In this document: positions 41,997-51,134 of the stretch, piece after piece | Position numbering within the stretch: the first letter of the stretch is position 1 | How the letters are laid out: each line of letters begins with the position of its first letter | Source of the DNA: Armatimonadota bacterium | GTDB lineage: Bacteria > Armatimonadota > Fimbriimonadia > Fimbriimonadales > Fimbriimonadaceae | Assembly: GCA_018268375.1 (NCBI GenBank) | Contig: JAFDWS010000006.1 | Span: 508,848-572,847, forward strand | Reading direction: 5' to 3' | DNA length: 64,000 nt | Made by a program: the position numbers and the translations under genes | Notes under the pieces: model-generated | The model's input: the letters and a program-made list of their open reading frames with translations, nothing else | What the model was told of the DNA's origin: nothing | Database searches by the model: none

Positions 41997-44900
41997 ATGG
42001 CGATCACGAATCATGAGCGAGTGGGCAAGACGCTTGAGTTCCTCGGAACCGGCCTAAGGCCATTCATCGAACGAGAACTCAGCAGCGAGTTTGGAGCCGA
42101 TTGGCTCAGTAAGGCAAGCGAGGGCTGGCGCAACGACTTCGACTTTTCCGAAAAGAACCTCGATGTAGCCGCAACGCTCCGGCTCATGTGGGACAACTGG
42201 AACGAGGTATTCGGCAAGACCCTCGGTCGCACCGAGCGCAGCCTCGTCAGTGAACTTCGAGACGCTCGCAACCGGTGGGCGCACCAGCAGCCTTTTAGTT
42301 CCGATGACGCGTACCGCGCGCTTGACAGTGCGGCTCGCTTGCTCACCGCTGTATCATCGCCGGAGGTGGAGCCGGTCGAGAAGATGAAGCAGGAGTTGCT
42401 TCGCTTACGCTTTGACGAACAAGTCCGCAGCGAGAAGCGGAAAGTCTCTGGAACCACGGTCGAGAGCCAAGTCACCGGAACGCTCAAACCGTGGCGCGAA
42501 GTCGTCAGCCCTCACCCGGACGTTGCCAGCGGGCGCTATCAACAAGCGGAGTTCGCCGCCGACCTATGGCAAGTTCACCTCGGCGAAGGTTCGCCGGAGT
42601 ATGTGAATCCGGTTGAGTTCTTCCGCCGCACGTTTATGACCGAGAGCCTGAAACGGCTACTCGTGGACGCCATCCGAAGGCTTTCGGGAGGAAGCGGCGA
42701 TCCGGTTGTTCAACTTCAAACCAACTTCGGCGGCGGCAAGACGCACTCCATGCTTGCCCTATACCACATGGTTTCAGGCAAGGCAGCGGGAGAGCTTGCA
42801 GGCATGGACGCCGCGCTTCAACTCTCCGGCGTGTCGAAGCTACCCAAGGCAAAGCAGGTCGTCCTGGTGGGAAACAAGATTTCCCCTGGCAACCCGACGC
42901 AGAAAGCCGATGGAACGGTCGTGCACACGTTGTGGGGCGAGCTTGCTTACCAGCTTGGGGGCAAAGCAGCTTACGAGAAGATTCGGGCCGATGATGAGAA
43001 GGCAACGAGCCCGGGCGACCGGCTCCGAGAACTGCTCAACGAGCACGGACCGGCGCTGATCCTCATCGACGAGTGGGTGGCATACGCCAGGCAGCTTCAC
43101 GATGCAAGCGACCTCCCGGCTGGCAGCTTTGAGACCCAGTTCTCCTTTGCCCAAGCGCTCACCGAATCTGCGAAGCTTGCGAAGAATTGCTTGCTCGTCA
43201 TTAGCCTTCCAGCGAGCGATACTCCGTCTTCCCCTCACGCGCAGGGCGACGACATCGAAGTCGGCGGGCAACGCGGACGCGAAGCCCTGGAACGCCTTCG
43301 TAATGTGATCGGTCGAGTCGAATCCTCTTGGCGTCCGGCCAGCGCCGAAGAAGGATTCGAGATCGTGCGCCGCCGACTTTTCGAGCCGCTCGTGGAGCAA
43401 GAGCAATTCAAGTCGCGCGACTTCGTCGCAAGCACCTTCTACGACCTGTACCGGACACAGCGTCAAGAATTCCCTTCCGAGTGTCAGTCCTCGGAATACG
43501 AGCAGCGCCTGCGCGCTGCCTATCCGATCCACCCAGAAGTGTTCGACCGGCTTTACGCCGACTGGTCTACGCTCGCCAAGTTTCAACGGACGCGCGGCGT
43601 CCTTCGCCTCATGGCGGCAGTCATTCACAGTCTTTGGGAAAAGGGAGACCGCAATCCACTCATCTTGCCTTGCAATCTCCCGATCGACGATGATCGCGTT
43701 CGCTTCGAGCTCACACGCTATCTTCCCGATCAGTGGGAGCCGATCATCGCGCGCGACGTGGACGGGCCAACCGCCCTGCCTCTTCGCATTGATGCGGAGA
43801 TTCCGAACCTAGGGAAAGCTCAAGCGTGCCGCCGAGTGGCGCGAACGGTTTACTTGGGTTCGGCTCCAACGACATCGGCGGCAAACAGAGGGCTTGAAGA
43901 TCGCAACATCAAACTCGGTTGCGTCATGCCGGGAGAGTCGCCAGCGATTTTCGGAGATGCTCTTCGACGGCTTGCTGGAGCCGCGACTTATCTGTACCAG
44001 GACGGCCCGCGCTATTGGTATTCGACTCAGCCGACCGTAACCAAACTCGCGGAAGATCGGGCCGAGGAATTGAGGCGTGACCCCGATAAGGTCGCCCGCG
44101 AGATTGAGCAGCGCGTCCGCCAGAACATTCGGGACAAAGGCGAATTCTCGCGCATCCACGACTTCCCCCAAAGTGGAGGCGACGTGGCGGACGACCAAGA
44201 CGCGCGTTTAGTTGTGCTCGGAATCGAACACCCCTACGTGAAGGAAGAAGGCAACGCGGCGGAGTCCTTCGCCAAGGAGATTCTTCGTTCGCGCGGCAAC
44301 GCGCCGAGGCTATATCAGAACACGCTCGTCTTCCTTGCGATTGACAAGACCAAACTCCAGGACCTTGACGAAGCGGTTCGTCGATTCTTGGCGTGGGAAT
44401 CGATCCTAGGCGAGCAGAAGATTCTCAACCTCGATCCTCATCAAGTGAGGCAGGCCGAGAATCAAAAGGCGACCGCCGACAGCGTCGTCGTCGCCCGGAT
44501 ACCAGAAGCTTATCAATGGCTGCTAGTCCCCCTCCAGGACAAACCGACGGCGAACGTGGTTTGGAACAGCTACCGCTTGAGCGGACAAGACGCGCTTGCG
44601 GTTCGCGCGAGCAAGAAACTCAAGAACGACGAGTTGCTTCTCACCTCGTTTGCGCCGAGCAGGCTCAAGATGGAGCTCGACGGAATCCCACTCTGGCGAG
44701 AGAACAGCAACGCTCACGTTTCCGTTGAGCAGGTCATCGAGGACTTTGCAAAGTACCTCTACCTCCCGAGGTTGAAGGTGCCGGGAATCCTAGTGTCCGC
44801 AATCCAAGACGGAGTGAAATCCCTTACTTGGAATCAGGATGCGTTCGCGTATGCAGACTCGTACGACGAGACCGCGTCACGCTACCGGAATCTCGTTTGC

Positions 44901-45320
44901 GGGCAGTTACTCAGCCTAGGAACCGGCGTACCCGACGGCGTCATCGTTCGCGCTGACGTTGCCGCTGCCCAACTGAATGCCGATGCACCGGGGCCGGTGC
45001 CAGGGCATGGAGCGGACGGCGGCAAAGTCGTTGATGGGACCGTGCCTGACGAGCCGACGGCAGTGGGCGGCACGAGAGCGAGAACTCAACCAACTCGCTA
45101 CCACGGAAGTGTGAAGCTCGACCCAGCGCGAGTCGGACGCGACGCCTCGCGCGTGGCCGACGAGGTCATTTCGCACCTGTCGGGCTTACTCGGAGCCGAC
45201 GTTCAAGTTACACTAGAGATCGAGGCAGTCGTTCCAGACGGAGCGTCCGACGAGGTGGTTCGGATCGTCACCCAAAACAGCCGCGACTTGAAATTCGAGA
45301 CGCAAGGGTTTGAGGAGTAG
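41997..45320 (+). CDS. DUF499 P-loop ATPase with N-terminal Swt1-like HEPN domain
   Basis: 1107 residues. The first ~125 form a Swt1-type HEPN domain ending in 'LVSELRDARNRWAHQQPFSSDDAYRALDSAARLL', with R-x4-H at about 91-96. The DUF499 core follows: Walker A 'QTNFGGGKTHSMLALYHMV' (~243-250) and Walker B-like 'ALILIDEWVAYARQLHD' (~355). Later regions include 'AYPIHPEVFDRLYADWSTLAKFQRTRGVLRLMAAVIHSLW', common to DUF499. A flexible Gly/Pro-rich linker near 985-1030 precedes a final small domain. DUF499 proteins accompany DUF1156 methylases and helicases in defence-type clusters. The HEPN part may be a ribonuclease effector or interaction module. Confidence 0.86.
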   Translation: MAITNHERVGKTLEFLGTGLRPFIERELSSEFGADWLSKASEGWRNDFDFSEKNLDVAATLRLMWDNWNEVFGKTLGRTERSLVSELRDARNRWAHQQPFSSDDAYRALDSAARLLTAVSSPEVEPVEKMKQELLRLRFDEQVRSEKRKVSGTTVESQVTGTLKPWREVVSPHPDVASGRYQQAEFAADLWQVHLGEGSPEYVNPVEFFRRTFMTESLKRLLVDAIRRLSGGSGDPVVQLQTNFGGGKTHSMLALYHMVSGKAAGELAGMDAALQLSGVSKLPKAKQVVLVGNKISPGNPTQKADGTVVHTLWGELAYQLGGKAAYEKIRADDEKATSPGDRLRELLNEHGPALILIDEWVAYARQLHDASDLPAGSFETQFSFAQALTESAKLAKNCLLVISLPASDTPSSPHAQGDDIEVGGQRGREALERLRNVIGRVESSWRPASAEEGFEIVRRRLFEPLVEQEQFKSRDFVASTFYDLYRTQRQEFPSECQSSEYEQRLRAAYPIHPEVFDRLYADWSTLAKFQRTRGVLRLMAAVIHSLWEKGDRNPLILPCNLPIDDDRVRFELTRYLPDQWEPIIARDVDGPTALPLRIDAEIPNLGKAQACRRVARTVYLGSAPTTSAANRGLEDRNIKLGCVMPGESPAIFGDALRRLAGAATYLYQDGPRYWYSTQPTVTKLAEDRAEELRRDPDKVAREIEQRVRQNIRDKGEFSRIHDFPQSGGDVADDQDARLVVLGIEHPYVKEEGNAAESFAKEILRSRGNAPRLYQNTLVFLAIDKTKLQDLDEAVRRFLAWESILGEQKILNLDPHQVRQAENQKATADSVVVARIPEAYQWLLVPLQDKPTANVVWNSYRLSGQDALAVRASKKLKNDELLLTSFAPSRLKMELDGIPLWRENSNAHVSVEQVIEDFAKYLYLPRLKVPGILVSAIQDGVKSLTWNQDAFAYADSYDETASRYRNLVCGQLLSLGTGVPDGVIVRADVAAAQLNADAPGPVPGHGADGGKVVDGTVPDEPTAVGGTRARTQPTRYHGSVKLDPARVGRDASRVADEVISHLSGLLGADVQVTLEIEAVVPDGASDEVVRIVTQNSRDLKFETQGFEE

Positions 45321-45341
45321 CCGCGCAGTTAGGTGCAACCT

Positions 45342-47900
45342 ATGAAAAAGACTCTGACATTCTCAAATGCTGGCAGCTCAATTGGAGACATCGACGTCCG
45401 CCTGAGCTATCGCATCGTGCGCCTGTTCTCAGAAGGCCTATATGCTAGTCCTAACAAGGCTGTTGAAGAACTTGTAGCCAATTCCTTTGACGCAGGGTCT
45501 CTGACTGTCGCGGTCCTAATTTCGCCCGATCTTCACGCTCAAGATGCGAGCATCGCGGTCATTGACGACGGTGAAGGAATGGACGCTAACGGACTAAGGC
45601 AGCACTGGCTCATTGGAAAAAGCTTGAAGCGCGACCTGCAAACCCTACCAAAAGGGAGGCAACAAATTGGTAAGTTCGGCATAGGGAAGCTCGCCACATA
45701 TGTTTTAGCAAATCGCTTAACGCACATATCCAGAAGAGGAAGCAAGTTCTTCTCAACCTCCATGGACTTTCGAGACGTTGATAGCCGAGGCGACGAAGAA
45801 GTTGAACCGAAAACACCCATTAAACTTCCGCTACACGAGTTAACTGAAGCTCAAGCGAAAGAGGCAATTTCCAGTTGGACAAACACGCAGGCATTCAAGT
45901 CTACCAATATCGCGCTTTTCGGAAAGGACTCTTCACCATCGTGGACCGTTGCGATACTCTCCGACCTTAAGGACAAGGTTTATGAGATTCGTCCTGGGGT
46001 TCTGGAGTGGGTCTTGAGAACTGCGCTGCCAATGCGGGATGACTTTGCCATCTATCTCAATGGCAAGAAGTTGGAATCGAGCAAAGCTGGCAAGGGCCTC
46101 ATCAAACGATGGGTGCTTGGTAAGGACGTAAAAGACTTGCCCAAACCAGCTCCAAGCGACATTGACGTGACTGAGGATAAGGACCAGCCCAAGACCTCGG
46201 ACTCCCGATTTGGGCTGAGTCATAAGGATCTTGGTCGAATAACTGGATATGTAGAAGGATATCGTGATCTGTTAACCGGCAAATCTGATGAACTTGGGAG
46301 GAGCCACGGGTTTTTTGTTTATGTGTTTGGAAGGCTAATTAACGTTGCTGACGGGCACTTTGGCATAAAACCTGACGAGCTTCGCCATGGCACATTTGGC
46401 CGAATCCGTGTCGTTGTCCATATGGATGGTCTGGACGACTACCTGCAGTCAGATCGTGAGCGAATCCGTGAAGGCCCGGTTCTTACTGACGCTCAGAATA
46501 TATTGCGAGCTCTATTCAATTTTGTACGGCCCATCCTCGAAAAGGAGGACGAGCAGGCGGAGCCAGGTGTTGTACTCGCACGCAAAATGGCTGGAAGCCC
46601 GGCAAGTTTGGCGAGAAGGCCCATAATTGAGATGGTTCGCGCAACACTTGAGGGAAGGATAACCTCTCGCTTTCTTGCACTGCCGACTTCTCCTACAAAG
46701 AGCGAACGGGAGCAACTGCTTCTTGACTTGGAGAAGCGAGCCGAAACACCTGAGGAGTTCGTTGGTGGCAGAGACTTTGTTTATGACGCGACTTCAGACG
46801 ACGGGATTGCGGTCTACGATGCCGTGTCCGGTCGGCTACGAATAAATGGCTTGCATCCATTTGTTGGTGCGTTTTTTGACGAGTTCACAAGCAAGACGAG
46901 CGGGCTCCCACTGGAAGTGTTTGCCATGGTTGAGGTGTTGCTTGAATCTCATCTATTTCAGGCAGGGTTAAAGCAAAATCAAATCGATGCGGTGATGCGT
47001 GCAAGGGATCAGTTGCTCAGATACACTGCTATCGAATCTGGACGCAGAACAGCCCTTCTGATTGCAAACGCGCTTCGTAACGCCCGTAATGATGAAGATC
47101 AACTGGAGATTGAGTTGGTCGAGGCGTTTCGAAGCCTTGGATTTGATTCTACGCGTGTGGGCAAAAAGGGGAAACCAGATGGGGTAGCCAAGGCCCATTT
47201 AAGCCCAGATGCTAGCAAGACACCGCGGCGTTATGCAGTGAGCCTTGAAGCTAAGAGTAAGCAGAAAGATGGAACTAAGGTAAAGACTAAGACGGTTGGA
47301 GTATCTACCATTGCCCGTCAACGTGACGACTTTCAGTGCGATCACGCAATTGTTGTAGCACCCGCTTTTGATCATACGTCTGGGGTGGAAAGCGCTTTAG
47401 CGAAGGAGATAAAAGCTGATCGGGAGAACACTTCAACAAGTGGAAAGCCCAGGACAATTACAGCAATGTTCGTTGATGATCTTGCGCGACTCGTACAATT
47501 GCGCCCGGTCAAGAGACTAGGCCTTGTAAAGATGCGAGAGTTGTTTTACGAGTGCAGCCTTCCGGAGCAATGTAAGTCCTGGGTTGACAAGATTGCAACT
47601 GCAATCGTAGATGTGCCGCCGTATGCAAAGATCATTGATGCGATCCAAAAACTTCAAGCTGATTCGCGCAACGAACCAGTGGTTTATGCGGAGCTCAGGA
47701 ACGAGCTAAAACACGCTACGCCCAAAATCGAATACCCGAATCTTGAAGACTTGATCGACATCTGCAAGGCTATGTCTCAGATGGCTCCCGGTGCCCTTAT
47801 GGCCACCGACAGTACGGTTGAACTTGACCAAAGCCCAGACAACGTATTGGCCGCAATCGAGTCTGCCACAAAGGAGCTTGCCGATGACAAGTTACAGTAG
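45342..47900 (+). CDS. GHKL (Hsp90-like) ATPase fused to PD-(D/E)xK nuclease-like domain
   Basis: About 852 residues; positions count from a GTG at 45333, three codons before the preferred ATG 45342. Bergerat ATP-binding motifs are clear: N-box 'AVEELVANSFDAG' (Asn50), G1 'IDDGEGMD' (~78-83) and G2 'QIGKFGIGKLATYVLAN' (~111). A transducer-like middle follows. Residues ~590-645 look like a PD-(D/E)xK nuclease core: 'LEIELVEAFRSLGFDSTRVG', 'KPDGVA' (Asp616) and 'YAVSLEAKSK' (Glu639-x-Lys641). The architecture recalls a MutL- or Hsp90-like switch driving a nuclease. It overlaps the following methylase gene by 17 nt. Base composition is clearly more A+T-rich than the three preceding genes, implying separate acquisition. 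Confidence 0.78.
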   Translation: MKKTLTFSNAGSSIGDIDVRLSYRIVRLFSEGLYASPNKAVEELVANSFDAGSLTVAVLISPDLHAQDASIAVIDDGEGMDANGLRQHWLIGKSLKRDLQTLPKGRQQIGKFGIGKLATYVLANRLTHISRRGSKFFSTSMDFRDVDSRGDEEVEPKTPIKLPLHELTEAQAKEAISSWTNTQAFKSTNIALFGKDSSPSWTVAILSDLKDKVYEIRPGVLEWVLRTALPMRDDFAIYLNGKKLESSKAGKGLIKRWVLGKDVKDLPKPAPSDIDVTEDKDQPKTSDSRFGLSHKDLGRITGYVEGYRDLLTGKSDELGRSHGFFVYVFGRLINVADGHFGIKPDELRHGTFGRIRVVVHMDGLDDYLQSDRERIREGPVLTDAQNILRALFNFVRPILEKEDEQAEPGVVLARKMAGSPASLARRPIIEMVRATLEGRITSRFLALPTSPTKSEREQLLLDLEKRAETPEEFVGGRDFVYDATSDDGIAVYDAVSGRLRINGLHPFVGAFFDEFTSKTSGLPLEVFAMVEVLLESHLFQAGLKQNQIDAVMRARDQLLRYTAIESGRRTALLIANALRNARNDEDQLEIELVEAFRSLGFDSTRVGKKGKPDGVAKAHLSPDASKTPRRYAVSLEAKSKQKDGTKVKTKTVGVSTIARQRDDFQCDHAIVVAPAFDHTSGVESALAKEIKADRENTSTSGKPRTITAMFVDDLARLVQLRPVKRLGLVKMRELFYECSLPEQCKSWVDKIATAIVDVPPYAKIIDAIQKLQADSRNEPVVYAELRNELKHATPKIEYPNLEDLIDICKAMSQMAPGALMATDSTVELDQSPDNVLAAIESATKELADDKLQ

Positions 47901-49170
47901 CAGTTCTGGAGCAGAAAGTGATTCGACGACATCTGTTCTATCCAGGCATCCAGCTGGCACGGTACTCCAGGCTCTAGGAAGGCACCCTATTCATCCATTC
48001 CCAGCTCGAATGGCTCCCGAGATCGCTCTAGATGCCCTTGCAGACTCAAGTCGGCAGTTGCGCGTACTGGACCCAATGGCAGGATCAGGCACGGTCCTCG
48101 CTGTTGCTAGAGCCAAAGGCCACCGGGCTTATGGACTGGACATTGATCCCTTGGCGGTATTGCTTGCTCGCGTTTGGACTCGGCCCGTCAGTTCTGAACA
48201 GATTTGTAGCAGCGCTTCGACGATTTTGGAGCGTGCGCAAGAGGCGTATCGTTCAATCCAGCGTCGGAGTGCTTATCCGCCGCACGTAGATCGTGAATCG
48301 AAGGCGTTCATTGATTTCTGGTTTGACCCATCGGCGCGCCGCCAGCTGACCGCCTTAGCAGTTCAGATACGGGCGGAACCTGACGATGCTGTTCGGGAAG
48401 CCCTTTGGTGTGGCTTTTCAAGGTTGATTATTACGAAGTCCGCAGGCGCTTCCCTTGCAATGGACCTTTCCCATAGCCGCCCTCACAGGGCATACGAAAC
48501 CGCTCCCGTCTTGCCCTTCGACAGATTCCTAAGCGCGGTTAAGACCGTCACGGACAATTGCCCTCAGCGCAAAGCAGGAAGAACTGGCCCGCAAGCGATT
48601 GTTAAGCACGGCGACGCCCGCCGGCTTTCCCTGCGTACAAGTTCGATAGATTTGGTCGTAACATCCCCTCCGTACCTGAATGCGATCGACTACATGCGTT
48701 GTAGCAAGTTTTCACTGGTGTGGATGGGGTTCAACGTGGCAGCGTTGCGGCAGCTTCGCAGCGAGAGCGTTGGTGCTGAAACAGGAGGAAATCACTCCAC
48801 AATTGAGAGGGTGAGAGCAACCCTGGGTAACTTAACCCTCCAACCAGAACTTTCTTCGAGGGATGCAAAGCTCCTCGGTCGCTACATCTGGGATCTGGAC
48901 CAATGCGTAGCGCAAGTGTCGAGGGTACTTCGACCCGGCGGTAGAGCGGTCTATGTAGTCGGAGACTCCATGATTAGGGGGACTTTTGTTTCCAATTCAA
49001 AAATCACTGCGTCAGTCGCTCAGCACCATGGCCTCACACTTACCTCGGAACAGTCGCGCGATTTGCCAGAAAACCGCCGATACATGCCGCCGCCATCTCG
49101 CACCGAGTCGGGGAACGCTATGAGTGGGCGTATGCGCAAAGAGGTTGTTCTTGAATTCCAGAAGCACTAG
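47884..49170 (+). CDS. DNA methyltransferase (TSPPY type)
   Basis: About 428 residues from ATG 47884, 17 nt inside the GHKL gene; an earlier in-frame start (47791) would overlap it far more. Motifs: 'HPIHPFPARMAPEIALDAL', AdoMet motif I 'RVLDPMAGSGTVLAVARAKGHRAYGLDIDPLAV' and catalytic 'DLVVTSPPYLNAIDYMRCSKFSLVWMGF'. TSPPY points to N4-cytosine or related amino methylation. The domain order is motif I then motif IV. With the GHKL-nuclease it resembles a modification/restriction pair: methylation of host DNA here, ATP-controlled cutting by the partner. It is the last gene of the operon. Confidence 0.85.
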   Translation: MTSYSSSSGAESDSTTSVLSRHPAGTVLQALGRHPIHPFPARMAPEIALDALADSSRQLRVLDPMAGSGTVLAVARAKGHRAYGLDIDPLAVLLARVWTRPVSSEQICSSASTILERAQEAYRSIQRRSAYPPHVDRESKAFIDFWFDPSARRQLTALAVQIRAEPDDAVREALWCGFSRLIITKSAGASLAMDLSHSRPHRAYETAPVLPFDRFLSAVKTVTDNCPQRKAGRTGPQAIVKHGDARRLSLRTSSIDLVVTSPPYLNAIDYMRCSKFSLVWMGFNVAALRQLRSESVGAETGGNHSTIERVRATLGNLTLQPELSSRDAKLLGRYIWDLDQCVAQVSRVLRPGGRAVYVVGDSMIRGTFVSNSKITASVAQHHGLTLTSEQSRDLPENRRYMPPPSRTESGNAMSGRMRKEVVLEFQKH

Positions 49171-49451
49171 ACGGTTCATTGAGGGTAGCGCCTCGAATCT
49201 GTAATCGGCTTCGCCAGATTCTTCGGCTAGGCTGTGGCGAGGCGACCGATAGCCGTCGCAGGACTAGGCTCCGCTCGGCCCGGGTTCCACCCTGCTTGGA
49301 ACACGCGTCCGGCTGATCGCCTCGTTGCGGATGCCGAGGATCACGGCAGAGCGCCGCTTCGCACTAATAGCCGTCGAGCAGCCTTCCGGCGCGTATCATC
49401 CGTGGCTTCGCTTCGGTTCCTTCAGCCGAATGCGCTAGCATGTGATTTGCA

Positions 49452-49628
49452 TCACCTTTCCCGGATGCACTCGCGGAGGGAAAGCGCGCGGCAAATGAGC
49501 CGGAGGTTTTCAAGGGCGAGGATTCGATCACGGACGCCTTCGGCAAGTCGGCGTTCAACGTCGATCTTCAGGGCGAGAAGCTCGACGGTAGGAAGTCGAA
49601 TGAGTTCGTACAGGGTGAAGAGTCGCAT
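49452..49628 (-). CDS. Small conserved mobile-element protein (MRLFTLxEL type)
   Basis: 58 residues starting 'MRLFTLYELIRLPTVELLALKIDVERRLAEG' and ending in 'ALENLRLICRAL'. Very short proteins with this opening and an '...N-L-R-x-I-R/C-x-x-L' end are common on proteobacterial conjugative plasmids and islands; their function is unknown. AAAGGAGA lies 7 nt before the ATG. The orientation opposes the neighbouring defence genes. Confidence 0.65.
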   Translation of the reverse strand: MRLFTLYELIRLPTVELLALKIDVERRLAEGVRDRILALENLRLICRALSLRECIRER

Positions 49629-50278
49629 ATGGGTCTCCTTTGTTTGGCCCGCGAACATCGCGGCCTTCTGGAGACGCCGAGGCATTGAGGAGGACGGCAC
49701 GCATCGTTGCGACCGGAACAAAGTGGAGGAGTTGAAGACTTGCGGCTCCGTCCAACAATGCGAATCTCGTCAAAGGAAGGCAGCGTGTGCGCCCGGCTAG
49801 TAACGAGAAGGATGACCTGCGATCCTCCCGCACCTGCTGAACGCAGAACGACGGATCGACATCCTGACCATATTGGCGAGAAGCCAACGAGCCTGTGGAA
49901 TCCTCTAAGGTCGCACTTGATTCTGCCCGGACGAAATCTATTCGTCCGCCGTCACTCCAACATTCGAAGCGCTTCAAGGCGCGCAGACCCCCGATGCAAC
50001 GCCACAAGTTGGGTCTTCTCCCGTACCCAACGCTGAGCGTCGGACCGTAGCTTCTCGGTCTGTCTTTCTCCATAGTTGTCCGCTGCGGTGGCTGCCCTTC
50101 ATATCCCAGCGAACCTTGGCACACCGAGCCGCTAAGACCGCAAGGGGCACCCCATCTTCCGCGCCTTCGGCTTGTGCAGACATGGAACCCCACCCCTTGC
50201 GTTCGCGCCCCCGGCGTGCCTGTACGAGGCTCGCTATGAGGGCAGCCACCGCCTTGAAAAAAACAAATGGAGAAAGAC
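49629..50278. other. 650-bp stretch without a supportable gene
   Basis: Both strands have open frames here (for example 49555-50280 minus), but their Arg/Ser-rich translations look like noise and have no ribosome-binding sites. The right end (50269-50273, GGAGA) is the ribosome-binding site of the next methylase. It may hold the remains of a decayed gene. Confidence 0.4.
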
Positions 50279-50968
50279 ATGACAATCGAAAAGCAAACTC
50301 ACGTAACGCGCTCAGTAGTTCAGGGATCGCGAGAAGCTATACCCGTCAACACCGTGCTGCTGGGTGATTGCGTCCTATTGATGAATTCGCTTCCTGAAAG
50401 GAGCGTCGATTTCGTGCTCACCGACCCGCCTTATCTGGCATCATACAAGTCGCGCGACGGTCGAACGGTTCCCGGCGACGATACGGACACCTGGCTCCTG
50501 CCAGCATTTCGCGGCATCCACCGCGTCCTCCGCTTAAACAGCTTCTGCGTCGCATTCTACGGATGGCCACAGGCGGACAAGTTCGTTCACGCTTACCGAG
50601 CTGCAGGCTTTCGCATCGTGGGCCATCTCGTCTTCCCGAAGGCCTACGCTTCAGCTACAAGGTATGTGCGCTTCCAGCACGAATGCGCTTACCTCCTCGC
50701 GAAGGGATATCCCACGGTACCGCAGTGCCCGATCGGCGATGTCGTCCGCTGGACGTACAGTGGCAACAAGCTACACCCCACACAAAAGCCCCTCGACGCC
50801 CTTTTGCCCTTGGTTCGAACGTTCTCCGGCGCAGGCGACATTGTTCTCGATCCGTTCGCGGGCTCGGGCTCAACGCTCGTAGCGGCTAAGAAGCTTGGCC
50901 GCAAGTATCTCGGCATCGAAATCAGCCCCGTCTATCACGAGATTGCCGCTCAACGGCTCGAAGGTTGA
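50279..50968 (+). CDS. Solitary DNA methyltransferase (DPPY, beta-class order)
   Basis: About 229 residues from ATG 50279, which has GGAG 6 nt upstream (ATG 50267 overlaps that site). Motif IV 'DFVLTDPPYLASYKSRDG' comes first and AdoMet motif I 'IVLDPFAGSGSTLVAAKKLGRKYLGIEIS' last, the beta-class order of N6-adenine and N4-cytosine methylases. 'HPTQKPLDALLPLVR' is the conserved motif preceding the cofactor site. Short length and no cognate nuclease beside it suggest a phage- or plasmid-type orphan methylase, used for protection or regulation. Confidence 0.88.
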   Translation: MTIEKQTHVTRSVVQGSREAIPVNTVLLGDCVLLMNSLPERSVDFVLTDPPYLASYKSRDGRTVPGDDTDTWLLPAFRGIHRVLRLNSFCVAFYGWPQADKFVHAYRAAGFRIVGHLVFPKAYASATRYVRFQHECAYLLAKGYPTVPQCPIGDVVRWTYSGNKLHPTQKPLDALLPLVRTFSGAGDIVLDPFAGSGSTLVAAKKLGRKYLGIEISPVYHEIAAQRLEG

Positions 50969-51134
50969 CAACCTCGCCGCCTATACGGTGATTCGAATGC
51001 CGTACACGGCAATCCCCAACCATCGCTTTGAAGGTTTGAGGCGCGAGCCAGTCTCCGCAGATCTCCTGCGGGCTGGACGAGGAGATGGAACTTGTACTGC
51101 GAATCGAAAGAGTGCGGCAAATCAACGATGCAAG

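Noticed and set aside
35557..45320. Calling the operon DISARM
   Set aside because: A helicase and methylase are present, but no DrmA, DUF1998 (DrmB) or phospholipase-D-like (DrmC) protein; DUF499 takes their place.
49441..49455. CRP-like palindrome TGTGATTTGCATCAC
   Set aside because: It overlaps the stop codon of a small gene and lies in front of no start codon in a suitable position; a single occurrence is not enough.
49234..49800. Plus-strand open frame of 188 codons
   Set aside because: Very Arg/Ser-rich, and antisense to the small MRLFTL protein, which has a good ribosome-binding site.
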